DNA of 26,519 nt, taken from the IMG/VR virus record IMGVR_UViG_3300044621_001275, positions 1 to 26,519 of that record; one strand, given 5' to 3'. Positions 14,659 to 23,462 of the stretch are shown piece after piece; position 1 is the first letter of the stretch, and every line of letters starts with the position of its first letter. The notes beneath the pieces are model-generated. The model had not been told where the DNA came from. It was given only the letters and a program-made list of their open reading frames with translations, and searched no databases. The stretch is from a virus. The translations under genes and the position numbers were made by a program.

Positions 14659-15729
14659 ATGTTAACGGACGAAAACAAAGCATTTATATTAAAAAAGATT
14701 AACGAAGGAATTCAAGATTACGTTGTTCTCGCTAATCTACTTTATAATCGTGAAGATTTAACGGGCAGGTCTAAAGAGGCAAAGTTAGTCAGAGACTTTC
14801 TTTTAACAACTGGATTTGTTAAAAAACAAGAAAAGCCAAAGCCCACACAAACAATAGAAATACTATCAAAAGAAAATTGTGAATTTATTGAACAAAACAT
14901 TAAAACAAGAATAACTCCTAGGCAAGTAACAGAGTTAATATTTCATGAAAAATTTCTGGGCCTTGAAAACTTTAATATTTTTATTACACCTGAGTATAGA
15001 GCCGTTCAAAAATACATAAAAGAAAAATATCCTGATTATCTTGTAGATAACGAATCTGGAGTTGGCGACAAATACTCTGTTCCTCGTTCAATCAGAACAG
15101 TAATCAATAAAGCGAATAAATGGTGCGGCCAAAACATTTCTGAAGAAAAATTATCTTTGCAACATAGAAAATGGATGGAAAAATTATTAAATTATTTATC
15201 AAGTCCAAGATTTGTTGGCAATTACGACTCATACAATAGCTCTATAGATAAAGAATTATTTGAAGCAGAATTCGTGCGCTCTGTTTGGGACAAGCCTGAC
15301 TTAACTGTCGATGAAATTAATTTGTATATTAATGTTTGCATGGACTATATCAATTTAAGACAGATTGATATTAAAAAGAATAAGATAAATGATATGTTCA
15401 ATGAGACGCAAGATCAGAAAGACTTCACAATGCGTCTAACTGAGGTTCTTAAGACGATCTCTGAAGAATACAATCAGTGCGCTGGGCGTATAGACAAGAG
15501 TATTCAAAAGCTCAATGGCGAACGGTCCAAGAGAGTAGAGCAAACGCATCAGAAGAACGCTTCTATACTTAACCTTGTAGAACTTTTCCAAGACGAGCAA
15601 GAACGCAAAATGATGATTCAAATTGCCGATATGCAAAAGCGCACTATTAAGGAGGAAGCTGATCGTTTAGAGAATATGTCTTCATGGAAAGCTAGAATTT
15701 TAGGAATTTCTAAAGAAGATGCAATATAA
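14659..15729 (+). CDS. Helical protein upstream of terminase; possible small terminase
   Basis: The 356-aa product is largely helical. The N-terminus seems to hold two related helical modules: residues about 1-52 (ENKAFILKKINEG... REDLTGRSKEAKLVRDFL) and about 70-127 (KENCEFIEQNIKT... ITPEYRAVQKYIKEKYP). These look like duplicated helix-turn-helix-type units. The C-terminal half, from about residue 215, is rich in Lys/Glu and is a probable coiled coil ending in ERKMMIQIADMQKR. DNA-binding repeats plus an oligomerising coiled coil, together with its place before the packaging genes, fit a terminase small subunit. I see no diagnostic motif and treat this as a hypothesis. Its stop overlaps the methyltransferase start by one base (TAATG). 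Confidence 0.6.
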   Translation: MLTDENKAFILKKINEGIQDYVVLANLLYNREDLTGRSKEAKLVRDFLLTTGFVKKQEKPKPTQTIEILSKENCEFIEQNIKTRITPRQVTELIFHEKFLGLENFNIFITPEYRAVQKYIKEKYPDYLVDNESGVGDKYSVPRSIRTVINKANKWCGQNISEEKLSLQHRKWMEKLLNYLSSPRFVGNYDSYNSSIDKELFEAEFVRSVWDKPDLTVDEINLYINVCMDYINLRQIDIKKNKINDMFNETQDQKDFTMRLTEVLKTISEEYNQCAGRIDKSIQKLNGERSKRVEQTHQKNASILNLVELFQDEQERKMMIQIADMQKRTIKEEADRLENMSSWKARILGISKEDAI

Positions 15730-16301
15730 TGAATTTTCATTTACCATTTAATGGCGATAGCTTTATAGCTAATAATTTTTTAAAACTTAAACAAAAATTC
15801 AATATAGAAAACATTATTGAAACTGGAACATATGAAGGTGGCACAGCTATTTTTTTAGCAAGAAATTTTAAAAATGTTTTTTCAATTGAATGTAATGAAG
15901 AAATTATTAAAAAAGCTAATGTTAATATCAAAAACGCTAACGTTAATGTCGATTTGATATTTGGAAAAAGTGAAGAAGTCCTTGAGTTTGTATTACCTAA
16001 AATAAATGATAAAACTATATTTTATTTAGATGCTCATTGGTATGGCCATTGTCCTTTAAAAAATGAATTAAATTTGATAAAGAAATTTAATTTAAAACCC
16101 GTTATCGCTATTCATGATTTTTATGTTCCTGGTAGTAAAAATTTAGGTTATGACATTTATAATAATCAATCATTTACTTACGAGTGGATTAAAGGAGATT
16201 TAGATTTAATTTATGAAAATAATTATAGTTATTTTTATAACAATGATATTGATAGCGAAGGCGCAAAACGTGGAATAATTTATATTTTTCCTAATAATTG
16301 A
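15729..16301 (+). CDS. SAM-dependent methyltransferase-like protein
   Basis: The 190-aa product begins with a class I methyltransferase motif I, IIETGTYEGGTA (about residues 29-40), followed by VFSIECNEE as the acidic end of the second strand. FYLDAHWYGHCP and AIHDFYVPG follow as in sugar-linked methyltransferases. Substrate is not evident. It is A/T-rich like the glycosylation genes but lies 3 kb downstream of them, between the helical gene and the ERCC4-type nuclease. It therefore looks like an inserted extra gene in the packaging module. The next gene starts one base after its stop. Confidence 0.78.
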   Translation: MNFHLPFNGDSFIANNFLKLKQKFNIENIIETGTYEGGTAIFLARNFKNVFSIECNEEIIKKANVNIKNANVNVDLIFGKSEEVLEFVLPKINDKTIFYLDAHWYGHCPLKNELNLIKKFNLKPVIAIHDFYVPGSKNLGYDIYNNQSFTYEWIKGDLDLIYENNYSYFYNNDIDSEGAKRGIIYIFPNN

Positions 16302-16302
16302 T

Positions 16303-17259
16303 ATGGAGTGTAAAATCTGTAATCAAATATTTAATAATGATAAGTCTTTTCATGCCCATTTAAAAAAGCATAACCTTTATCAAGCAGAGTATTATTGCAC
16401 GCATTATCCAAGAAGCTCTCTTTATTATCGCCAACAAATACCTTTTAAAAATAAGAAACAATATTTTGAAACCGAGTTTCTTGATTATACAGAGTTTTTG
16501 AAGTGGGAAGCCGCATCTAACGAAGAGACGGTCAAAACAAAATGTATTGAACTGCTAAAGAAGAGAATAGATGAAAAACAATATCATTTTGCGCCGTTTC
16601 ATAATGAAGTGATAACTCTTGATTTGCCGAGTTTAAATATTTATAAGAAGTATTTTAGTTCTTATACCAACGCATGTAAGCTATTAAATATTGAGCCTTT
16701 ATATAACAAAAATTTACCAGAAGCTTTTAATAAAATTGATGTATCTCATTTGCCGATACTGATTGATACCAGAGAACAAGATGCGTTGGAATTTCCTAAG
16801 TCTAAAATAGAAAAAATATTTGTAGGAGATTATCTAATCGCTGATAAAAAATATTTTACCAATACATTTGTTGATAGAAAAAGCGAATCTGATTTTCTAG
16901 GTACTATGGCTTCTGGAATAGAAAGATTTGAGAAAGAAGTGGTGAAAGCAGTTGAATTGAATTGTTATTTGTTCGTAGTTATTGAAAGCAGTATAAGTAG
17001 CATATTAATAAATCAGCGTAAATACAATAGAAAAACAAATTTAGAATACGTTTTTCATAACATGCGCTCTTTATGTCATAAATATCCGAGGCATATACAG
17101 TTTATATTTACTGGCAGCAGAAATAAATCTTTAGATATTATACCAAAATTATTATATCATGGTAAGTCAGTATGGCAGGTAGATATACAGTATTTTTTAG
17201 ATAATGAGCTGGGAAATTGGCAACCAAGTACCAAGGAAATCGCAGTTAATTTCCAATGA
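16303..17259 (+). CDS. C2H2 zinc finger plus ERCC4-type nuclease
   Basis: Residues 3-23 form a C2H2-like finger (CKIC ... HAHLKKH). After a spacer of about 130 residues, an ERCC4/XPF-Mus81-type nuclease domain begins. It has LIDTREQ (D155, R157, E158), VGDYLIA (D176), and FVDRKSESDF (D191, R192, K193), the expected metal-binding and catalytic pattern. RFEKEV and LFVVIESSI follow. Such nucleases cut branched or flapped DNA, which would suit replication-intermediate processing before packaging. Its position directly upstream of terL and overlap with it by 56 bases support a late role. No helicase domain is attached. Confidence 0.85.
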   Translation: MECKICNQIFNNDKSFHAHLKKHNLYQAEYYCTHYPRSSLYYRQQIPFKNKKQYFETEFLDYTEFLKWEAASNEETVKTKCIELLKKRIDEKQYHFAPFHNEVITLDLPSLNIYKKYFSSYTNACKLLNIEPLYNKNLPEAFNKIDVSHLPILIDTREQDALEFPKSKIEKIFVGDYLIADKKYFTNTFVDRKSESDFLGTMASGIERFEKEVVKAVELNCYLFVVIESSISSILINQRKYNRKTNLEYVFHNMRSLCHKYPRHIQFIFTGSRNKSLDIIPKLLYHGKSVWQVDIQYFLDNELGNWQPSTKEIAVNFQ

Positions 17260-19069
17260 GGAATTAGCGAAGATACCTGGATATATAGAAGAACGAGAAG
17301 CGAAGTTATTGTTTTATCAATTTCTTCGCAACAATACTACTTTTGCTACTGATTTAATAACTGGTGTCAAACTGTTTCCTTTTCAACACATGGCTATTAA
17401 AGGCATGTTGGAAAGTGATTATTTTTTAGGCGTGTGGTCGCGTGGTATGAGTAAGTCTTATACTACTGGCATTTATGCTGTCCTTGATGCTATATTAAAT
17501 CAAGGAGTTGAAACAGGTATATTATCCCGATCATTTCGTCAGTCAAAAATGATATTTAAAAAGATAGAAGACATCGCTGCTAAACCTGAAGCTTATCTTT
17601 TAAAACAATGTATTACAAAAATATCCAAGTCTAACGATGAATGGGTAATGGAGATTGGTAGAAGTCGTATTCGTGCGTTGCCATTGGGTGATGGCGAAAA
17701 GCTTCGTGGTTTTCGTTTTCATCGTATTATTATTGATGAGTTTTTATTGATGCCTGAACGTATTTATAACGAAGTTATTATTCCCTTCTTATCCGTCGTT
17801 CAAAATCCAACTCAAAGAGAAGAACTTTATAATCTTGAAACCCAATTGATTAATAAAGGAGAAATGACTGAAGAAGATAGGTATATCTGGCCTAACAATA
17901 AATTAATAGCATTATCTTCAGCGTCTTTTAAATTTGAATACTTGTATAAATTATACGAGCAGTATGAAAATCTAATATCTAATCCTAAAAACAAAGAAAA
18001 GACTAAGCGTTGTATTATGCAGTTCTCTTATGACTGCGCTCCAGTTCAGTTGTACGATCAAAATCTAATTAATCAAGCAAAATCGACAATGAGTGAGTCG
18101 CAGTTTTTGCGAGAGTTCGGCGCACAGTTTAGTGATGATAGTTCTGGCTATTTTAAAATATCTAAAATGGCGTTATGCACTGTTCCTGATGGTGAGCTTC
18201 CTGCTGTTGAGGTAGTTGGTAATCCAGAAGATGAATATATATTGGCGGTAGATCCTTCTTGGTCAGAAACTGAATCATCAGATGATTTTGCCATTCAAGT
18301 ATTAAAAATAGATAAAGAAAAACAAATTAATACTTTAATTCATTCTTATGCTCTTTCTGGATCTTCTTTAAAAGATCATATTAAATATTTCTTATATCTA
18401 TTGCAGAACTTTAATATTATAGCGATCTGCATGGACTATAACGGCGGCGTTCAGTTCATGAATTCTTGCAATGAAAGCGAATTATTTAAGGATGCTAAAA
18501 TAAATTTAAAATCAATGGTAACAGAATTTGAAAGACCTGAAGAATATGCTCAAAATTTATATTCTGCAAAAACCGAATACAACAGATCAGATTATAAATA
18601 CGTTTTCTTAAGAAAACCAACTTCAGGTTGGATACGATTAGCGAATGAAATGTTACAAGCTAATTTTGATCATCGCCGTACATATTTCGCTAGTAGAGCT
18701 ATTGATGATAATTTCAGAAGTCAAACTAAAAAGCGCATTGGTATTACAGATTTAAAATTCTCTAACGCTTTGGACACTGAAAAAGAAAATGAAGAAGCTA
18801 AAATGATTGATTTTGTAGAACATTTAACTGATATGATATTGTTAACTAAAACAGAATGCGCTCTCATACAAATAACAACATCTGCTCAAGGTATGCAGAA
18901 CTTTGATCTTCCAGCGAACCTTAAACGTAAGTCTGGACCAGATAAACCTAGAAAAGATAGTTACTCAGCATTAGTATTAGGTAATTGGTTGTGTAAGATT
19001 TATTTCGACATGAATAATACTCAAGTTGAAGATATGACTGAAACTTTTGAACCAATGTTTATAGCTTAA
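17204..19069 (+). CDS. terL: Large terminase subunit (packaging ATPase/nuclease)
   Basis: The 621-aa product is the motor that translocates DNA into the prohead and cuts it. The Walker A-like P-loop is WSRGMSKS (residues 78-85), a common terminase variant without the first glycine. Walker B is RIIIDEF (174-180; D178, E179). The C-terminal RNase H-like nuclease shows LAVDPSW (D350) and ICMDYNGG (D411), with VEHLTDMIL near the end. The chosen ATG at 17204 lies inside the preceding nuclease gene. No in-frame ATG occurs nearer the conserved core, and an ATG at 17256 in another frame closes after three codons. The 56-base overlap is therefore real or marks a non-ATG start. The portal gene follows after 47 bases. 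Confidence 0.92.
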   Translation: MSWEIGNQVPRKSQLISNEELAKIPGYIEEREAKLLFYQFLRNNTTFATDLITGVKLFPFQHMAIKGMLESDYFLGVWSRGMSKSYTTGIYAVLDAILNQGVETGILSRSFRQSKMIFKKIEDIAAKPEAYLLKQCITKISKSNDEWVMEIGRSRIRALPLGDGEKLRGFRFHRIIIDEFLLMPERIYNEVIIPFLSVVQNPTQREELYNLETQLINKGEMTEEDRYIWPNNKLIALSSASFKFEYLYKLYEQYENLISNPKNKEKTKRCIMQFSYDCAPVQLYDQNLINQAKSTMSESQFLREFGAQFSDDSSGYFKISKMALCTVPDGELPAVEVVGNPEDEYILAVDPSWSETESSDDFAIQVLKIDKEKQINTLIHSYALSGSSLKDHIKYFLYLLQNFNIIAICMDYNGGVQFMNSCNESELFKDAKINLKSMVTEFERPEEYAQNLYSAKTEYNRSDYKYVFLRKPTSGWIRLANEMLQANFDHRRTYFASRAIDDNFRSQTKKRIGITDLKFSNALDTEKENEEAKMIDFVEHLTDMILLTKTECALIQITTSAQGMQNFDLPANLKRKSGPDKPRKDSYSALVLGNWLCKIYFDMNNTQVEDMTETFEPMFIA

Positions 19070-19079
19070 AAGTTAAAAA

Positions 19080-19096
19080 GTCACTTTTAAAGTGAC
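19080..19096. promoter_or_regulatory. Hairpin between terL and portal gene
   Basis: GTCACTT and AAGTGAC pair around TTA. A long T tract is missing, so termination is doubtful. GTGTAA follows at 19100-19105, 17 bases before the portal ATG. The gap could be an operator plus a promoter. Confidence 0.5.
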
Positions 19097-19116
19097 AATG
19101 TGTAACTATTATTAAC

Positions 19117-21153
19117 ATGAGTCGCAAATATAATAAAAGATCAGATTATTGGGGCAAATTCTCTAAAGCTCAAGAAGGGCAGTCTGAGCCGCTTGACGCT
19201 ATGTTAAGAGATAATGTTTCTGAACCTTCTTTAGTTGGTGATCCATTCTATCAACAAGAGGCTAAAGCTTCTAGTTATGAAAGAAGTGGAGGAGGGGAAT
19301 CTACTAATTTACGCAGAAATTTGGCTTATGTAGGACCAAAAATTTATAAATATGGAAACATTAGAGAAGGAATGTTGCCGTTCGAAACTTCTATTAACGG
19401 ATATAATATTCGTGACGCTATAGAATTATGCCAGAAAGCTTATGCAAATATAGCTATTTTTAGAAATGCTGTTGATATTATGTCTGAATTTGCTAATGCT
19501 GAAATATATTTAGAAGGTGGAAGTCAAAAATCAAAAGACTTTTTCTCAAAATGGATGAAGTATACAAGGATGTGGAATGTTAAAGATCAATACTTCCGCG
19601 AGTATTATCGCAGTGGTAATGTTTTCTTTTATAAGATAAATGCTAAATTTAATATCGACGATTTTCAAAAAATTCTAGAAACATACGCTTCATATGATGG
19701 AGCGTCTTATAATACGGATATTAAATTGTATAATTATCCTACGCCATACGACGTAAAGAATTTAATTCCAGTTCAATACACACTTCTTAATCCATATTAT
19801 TTAACAACAAATCACACAAGTTCTTGGCATCAAATTGTTTATCAAAAAATACTTTCTGAATACGAATTAGAAAGACTTAGATCGCCTAAAAACGATCACG
19901 ATAAAGTTGTGTTTGATAGTTTAGACAACGATACAAAAGAAAAAATCAGATTGGGTCAATGGGCAAGAGATGGGCTTAAAATTCAATTGAATCCTACAGA
20001 TATTATTTATTCTTTTTATAAAAAGCAAGATTACGAACCTTTTGCCATACCTTTTGGTTTCGCCGTTCTTGATGATATCAATTTCAAGATGGAAATGAAA
20101 AAAATTGATCAAGCTATTTGCCGCACAATTGAGAATGTCATTCTATTGATAACTATGGGTAGCGAACCAGCTAAAGGAGGTATTAATCACAAGAATATAA
20201 AAGCGATGCAAAGTCTTTTGAGCAATCAATCTGTTGGTCGCGTTCTAGTTGCAGATTATACAACAAAAGCTGAGTTCATTATCCCAGATATGAATAAAGT
20301 TTTAGGATATGAGAAATATAAAGTAGTCAATGAAGATATCAAAGAAGGATTGCAGAACATTCTTATCGGTTCAGAAAAGTTCGCAAACACAACTGTAAAA
20401 GCTCAAGTATTTTTCGAAAGATTAAAGGAAGCTAGAAAAGCTTTCTTGAATGATTTTCTACAGCCTGAAATGGAATTGATTTTTCGCAACTTGGGATTTA
20501 AAGGTAAATGCCCTATCGCTAAGTTTGAAGAGGTATCTATTAAAGACGAGACTCAATTTAATCGCGTGGTCACGCGCATGATGGAACTAGGAATACTACC
20601 TCCAGAAGAAGGATTGAGAGTAATTGAAACTGGTATTTATCCAACTAAAGAAGAGCTAGGTACTGCTCAAGCCAAGTTTGTAGAAGAAAGAAAAAAGGGA
20701 TATTATAACCCAATTGTTGGCGGCGTTCCTGTTATCGCTCCTCCAACGCCTGAAGTTTCAGGAGTTAAACCCCCAATCAAAAAGACAACGACTCCAACTG
20801 AAAAAGGTCGTCCTGTCGGATCTAACGCTTCTGTTTATGCAAAAGATGCAATTGCTAAAGTCATGGACAAAACAAAAGATTTATATTCTATCGTAGAATT
20901 AGGTTTGAAAAAGAAATATTCTAAAAAATCTTTAAACGCCGAACAGAATAAATTAGCACAAGGTATTTCCGAAGCAATCATATTAGGATCTCAGTGTGAA
21001 TCTTGGACTTCTTTAGCTACAGAAGTTCTAAACGATCCAAATAAATTAGACAAGCTAAACATATTAAGTGAGATACAAACTACTGCTGGCGAACATGATT
21101 TAGACACATATGCAGCAGCACTTTTATATCACAGCACTAAGTATTCCGTGTAA
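19117..21153 (+). CDS. Portal protein
   Basis: The 678-aa product occupies the portal position between terL and the protease/scaffold. The portal forms the dodecameric vertex through which DNA passes. Residues about 110-170 (RDAIELCQKAYANIAIFRNAVDIMSEFANAE) and YFREYYRSGNVFFYK match the typical portal clip and wing layout. AIPFGFAVLDDINFKMEMKKID and the DIKEGLQNILIGSEKF region fit the stem and crown helices. The last 130 residues (Pro/Thr/Lys-rich from about residue 535, then helical) form an extension. The assignment rests on these patterns, length and synteny. The start is supported by a 47-base gap with an upstream hairpin. Confidence 0.85.
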   Translation: MSRKYNKRSDYWGKFSKAQEGQSEPLDAMLRDNVSEPSLVGDPFYQQEAKASSYERSGGGESTNLRRNLAYVGPKIYKYGNIREGMLPFETSINGYNIRDAIELCQKAYANIAIFRNAVDIMSEFANAEIYLEGGSQKSKDFFSKWMKYTRMWNVKDQYFREYYRSGNVFFYKINAKFNIDDFQKILETYASYDGASYNTDIKLYNYPTPYDVKNLIPVQYTLLNPYYLTTNHTSSWHQIVYQKILSEYELERLRSPKNDHDKVVFDSLDNDTKEKIRLGQWARDGLKIQLNPTDIIYSFYKKQDYEPFAIPFGFAVLDDINFKMEMKKIDQAICRTIENVILLITMGSEPAKGGINHKNIKAMQSLLSNQSVGRVLVADYTTKAEFIIPDMNKVLGYEKYKVVNEDIKEGLQNILIGSEKFANTTVKAQVFFERLKEARKAFLNDFLQPEMELIFRNLGFKGKCPIAKFEEVSIKDETQFNRVVTRMMELGILPPEEGLRVIETGIYPTKEELGTAQAKFVEERKKGYYNPIVGGVPVIAPPTPEVSGVKPPIKKTTTPTEKGRPVGSNASVYAKDAIAKVMDKTKDLYSIVELGLKKKYSKKSLNAEQNKLAQGISEAIILGSQCESWTSLATEVLNDPNKLDKLNILSEIQTTAGEHDLDTYAAALLYHSTKYSV

Positions 21154-21164
21154 AATGTAAATAT

Positions 21165-22757
21165 ATGTTCCTTTATAGAACTAAATTTGACAACATAGTT
21201 ACGGCTTCGTTAAATTTCGATAGCAATGTTTTGTTGTCGCAAGCTTCATTGGAACCGCTTAAGTCAATTATACCTTCTTCAGTTAATTTAGAAAAGAATG
21301 TTGATTTAGTTGGGGCTGCATTTAATGCGGCTCTTGTAAATCGTTTTAATAAAAATGGTGATGGTATTGATACGAATACAGCTATTGCGTTTAAAAATTA
21401 TTTCATTCATAAGCCAACAAATATTGAGCATAACAAAAAAAGAGTAGTTGGGCATATTGTTAATTCAGCGTTTTCTTCTTATGGAGAGAATAAAATATTA
21501 TCTGACGAAGATGTAAGAGGAAGTCTTAGTCCATTTAATATTGCTTTGGCTGCTGTAATTTATAAAACAGTTGATCGCGATTTCGCAGACGCATTAATGG
21601 ATTCTAACGATCCTGATTCCGCATTATATGAAAAAATTAGTGCAAGTTGGGAGATAGGATTTAATGAGTATTATATTGCAGTTGGAAGTTTAGATTTGAA
21701 GCAAGCGGAGATTATCACTAAAAAAGAACAAATAGATGAATTTAAGAAATATTTAAAAGGCTTTGATGGATCTGGATATATGAACGATGGAACTCCAGTA
21801 TATCGTTTGGTTACTGGACGTATTTATCCTTTAGGTATCGGATTCACAAGCAATCCTGCTGCTGATGTTAAAGGCGTAGTAATTGATGATGGAACATCTG
21901 CTATAGAAATTGAAAACGAAAAACAAGAAATAGAAACAGAAGAAGCTGAGTTTTATGAAGTCGATTCTGTAGAATTATTAAACTTTAACAATAAAATATT
22001 TTCACAAAAACAAAAACAACCTGTAAATATTACCAAAACAAAAATTATGGATTTAGAACAAATACTATCTGCATTAAAAACAGTTCTCGCTGAAAAGCAA
22101 GACACTGCCAAGTTTAGTGATGAAGCCGTAGCTTCTATTTCAGCCAAGATCGCTGAGAGCATTAAACTGAAGAGTGACGAAATGAAACTAGAGATGGAAA
22201 ATGCTGAAGTCGCTAAGGCTGAAGCTGTCGCTCAAGTTGAAAAATTCAAGAAAGATCTTGATGAGAACAACAAAAAACTTTCCGAGACTCTCGCTAAATT
22301 AGCAGAACTCGAAAACACAATTTCCGCTCAAGCTTCTCAAGAACTTTATAGTTCAAGAATGAGTTTCCTAGATACTGATTATGATCTTGATGAGATTGAT
22401 CGTCAGTTTCTAGCTAAAGAAGTATCTACTTTGGCAAACACAGAAGAGGCGTTTGCTTCTTATAAAGAAAAGCTCGCTGTTCTTTTTAGACACAAGAACA
22501 AAGCTTCAAAGCAAGATCAAGATAAATTTTTCCAAGAACGTCTGGAAGCCGAATTGGCCAAGAGAATGGGACAAGCAAAGACTCAACGAACTGAAGTTGT
22601 CGAAAAGACAGTTGAAGTTGAAACAGCTTTGGCTAACGCCAAACGCGAAGAGCCAGCTATACCCGCTCAGTCACTCGCTCCTTCAGAAGCAAAAGCTTCT
22701 TGGAAAGAAAGACTAGGTAAAGCTTTCAGCAAGGAAAACATAACAGTTAAATTTTAA
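21165..22757 (+). CDS. Prohead protease fused to scaffold protein
   Basis: The 530-aa product joins an N-terminal head-maturation protease-like domain to a scaffold-like tail. Residues 1 to about 245 contain FIHKPTNIEHNKKRVVGHI (candidate His), SASWEIGFNEYYI (candidate Ser) and IGFTSNPAADVKGV, in the order seen in S78-like prohead proteases. An acidic linker follows. From M295 the sequence is nearly continuous coiled coil rich in Ala, Glu, Lys and Gln, as in scaffold cores. An in-frame ATG at 22047 starts MDLEQILSALKTVL; codons become more G/C-ending after it. This could be an internal start giving scaffold alone, as lambda does with C and Nu3. The protease would cut the scaffold and capsid N-terminus during maturation. 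Confidence 0.75.
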   Translation: MFLYRTKFDNIVTASLNFDSNVLLSQASLEPLKSIIPSSVNLEKNVDLVGAAFNAALVNRFNKNGDGIDTNTAIAFKNYFIHKPTNIEHNKKRVVGHIVNSAFSSYGENKILSDEDVRGSLSPFNIALAAVIYKTVDRDFADALMDSNDPDSALYEKISASWEIGFNEYYIAVGSLDLKQAEIITKKEQIDEFKKYLKGFDGSGYMNDGTPVYRLVTGRIYPLGIGFTSNPAADVKGVVIDDGTSAIEIENEKQEIETEEAEFYEVDSVELLNFNNKIFSQKQKQPVNITKTKIMDLEQILSALKTVLAEKQDTAKFSDEAVASISAKIAESIKLKSDEMKLEMENAEVAKAEAVAQVEKFKKDLDENNKKLSETLAKLAELENTISAQASQELYSSRMSFLDTDYDLDEIDRQFLAKEVSTLANTEEAFASYKEKLAVLFRHKNKASKQDQDKFFQERLEAELAKRMGQAKTQRTEVVEKTVEVETALANAKREEPAIPAQSLAPSEAKASWKERLGKAFSKENITVKF

Positions 22758-22763
22758 AAATAT

Positions 22764-23441
22764 ATGTCACTAAGATTATATCCATTCAGACAGTATAGCG
22801 ACGTTGATGTTATCAACATGTTCGCGAGCGACACTGTTGATGCCACTCCATCTACAAATGGCAATGGTTCAGCAGGTGTTTTCGTCAAGGTATCCGCTGG
22901 TAACTTGGATCTCGATCCAATTCAATACACAGCTACCGATATTACAAATACACTTGGTAAAACAGATTATCCTTTCTTGGGCGCTGTTCAATACCCTGCT
23001 GTACCTTTGAAGTTTACAGCCGCCACTGCTGGTGAGCCAGTTCTAGGCATGACTCTCAATCAGACTCTAGCTACTGATGAAAATGGCGAAAGACTTCTTT
23101 ACAATCCAGTAAAGAGAGCAGAACTACAAGCCGTTCTTACTGGACAAGCTGTACCTGTAGCTACTCGCGGTATCTTCACACTAGCTGATACAGCTATTGA
23201 CTGGGTTGACGCTAACATGGTTGTTAATAGCCATCTTATCATTTCAGCTAACGCTGGTAAGGTTTCTGGCCTATTGGCTAGTGCTGTATCCCCAATCACT
23301 GGAACCACAAGTATCATTGGCCGTATTCTCGGCACTGGTCAACGTGTTTCTCAGAACGGTAAGAGTGATTATTTTGCCGGTACTACTACTGGTAAATATG
23401 CTCTTGTTCAATTCGATTGTAATTCCTCTTACGTTGTATAA
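22764..23441 (+). CDS. Probable capsid decoration/accessory head protein
   Basis: The 225-aa product lies between the protease/scaffold and the major capsid gene, a common slot for decoration proteins. It is beta-rich and Gly/Ala/Thr-rich, with few charges. The C-terminal half (VPVATRGIFTLADTAIDW, IGRILGTG, YALVQFD) resembles the small all-beta fold of DUF2190-type head decoration proteins. I do not see a definite family motif in the first 80 residues. Codons favour C-ending forms, as in the capsid gene, which suggests high expression. The only other reading I considered is a minor structural protein. Confidence 0.6.
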   Translation: MSLRLYPFRQYSDVDVINMFASDTVDATPSTNGNGSAGVFVKVSAGNLDLDPIQYTATDITNTLGKTDYPFLGAVQYPAVPLKFTAATAGEPVLGMTLNQTLATDENGERLLYNPVKRAELQAVLTGQAVPVATRGIFTLADTAIDWVDANMVVNSHLIISANAGKVSGLLASAVSPITGTTSIIGRILGTGQRVSQNGKSDYFAGTTTGKYALVQFDCNSSYVV

Positions 23442-23462
23442 TCCATTTAACTAATAAATAAT

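Noticed and set aside
23452-23462. TAATAAATAAT before the capsid gene as a T4-like late promoter
   Set aside because: It ends at the start codon, so transcription would begin inside the gene. A translation leader is more likely.
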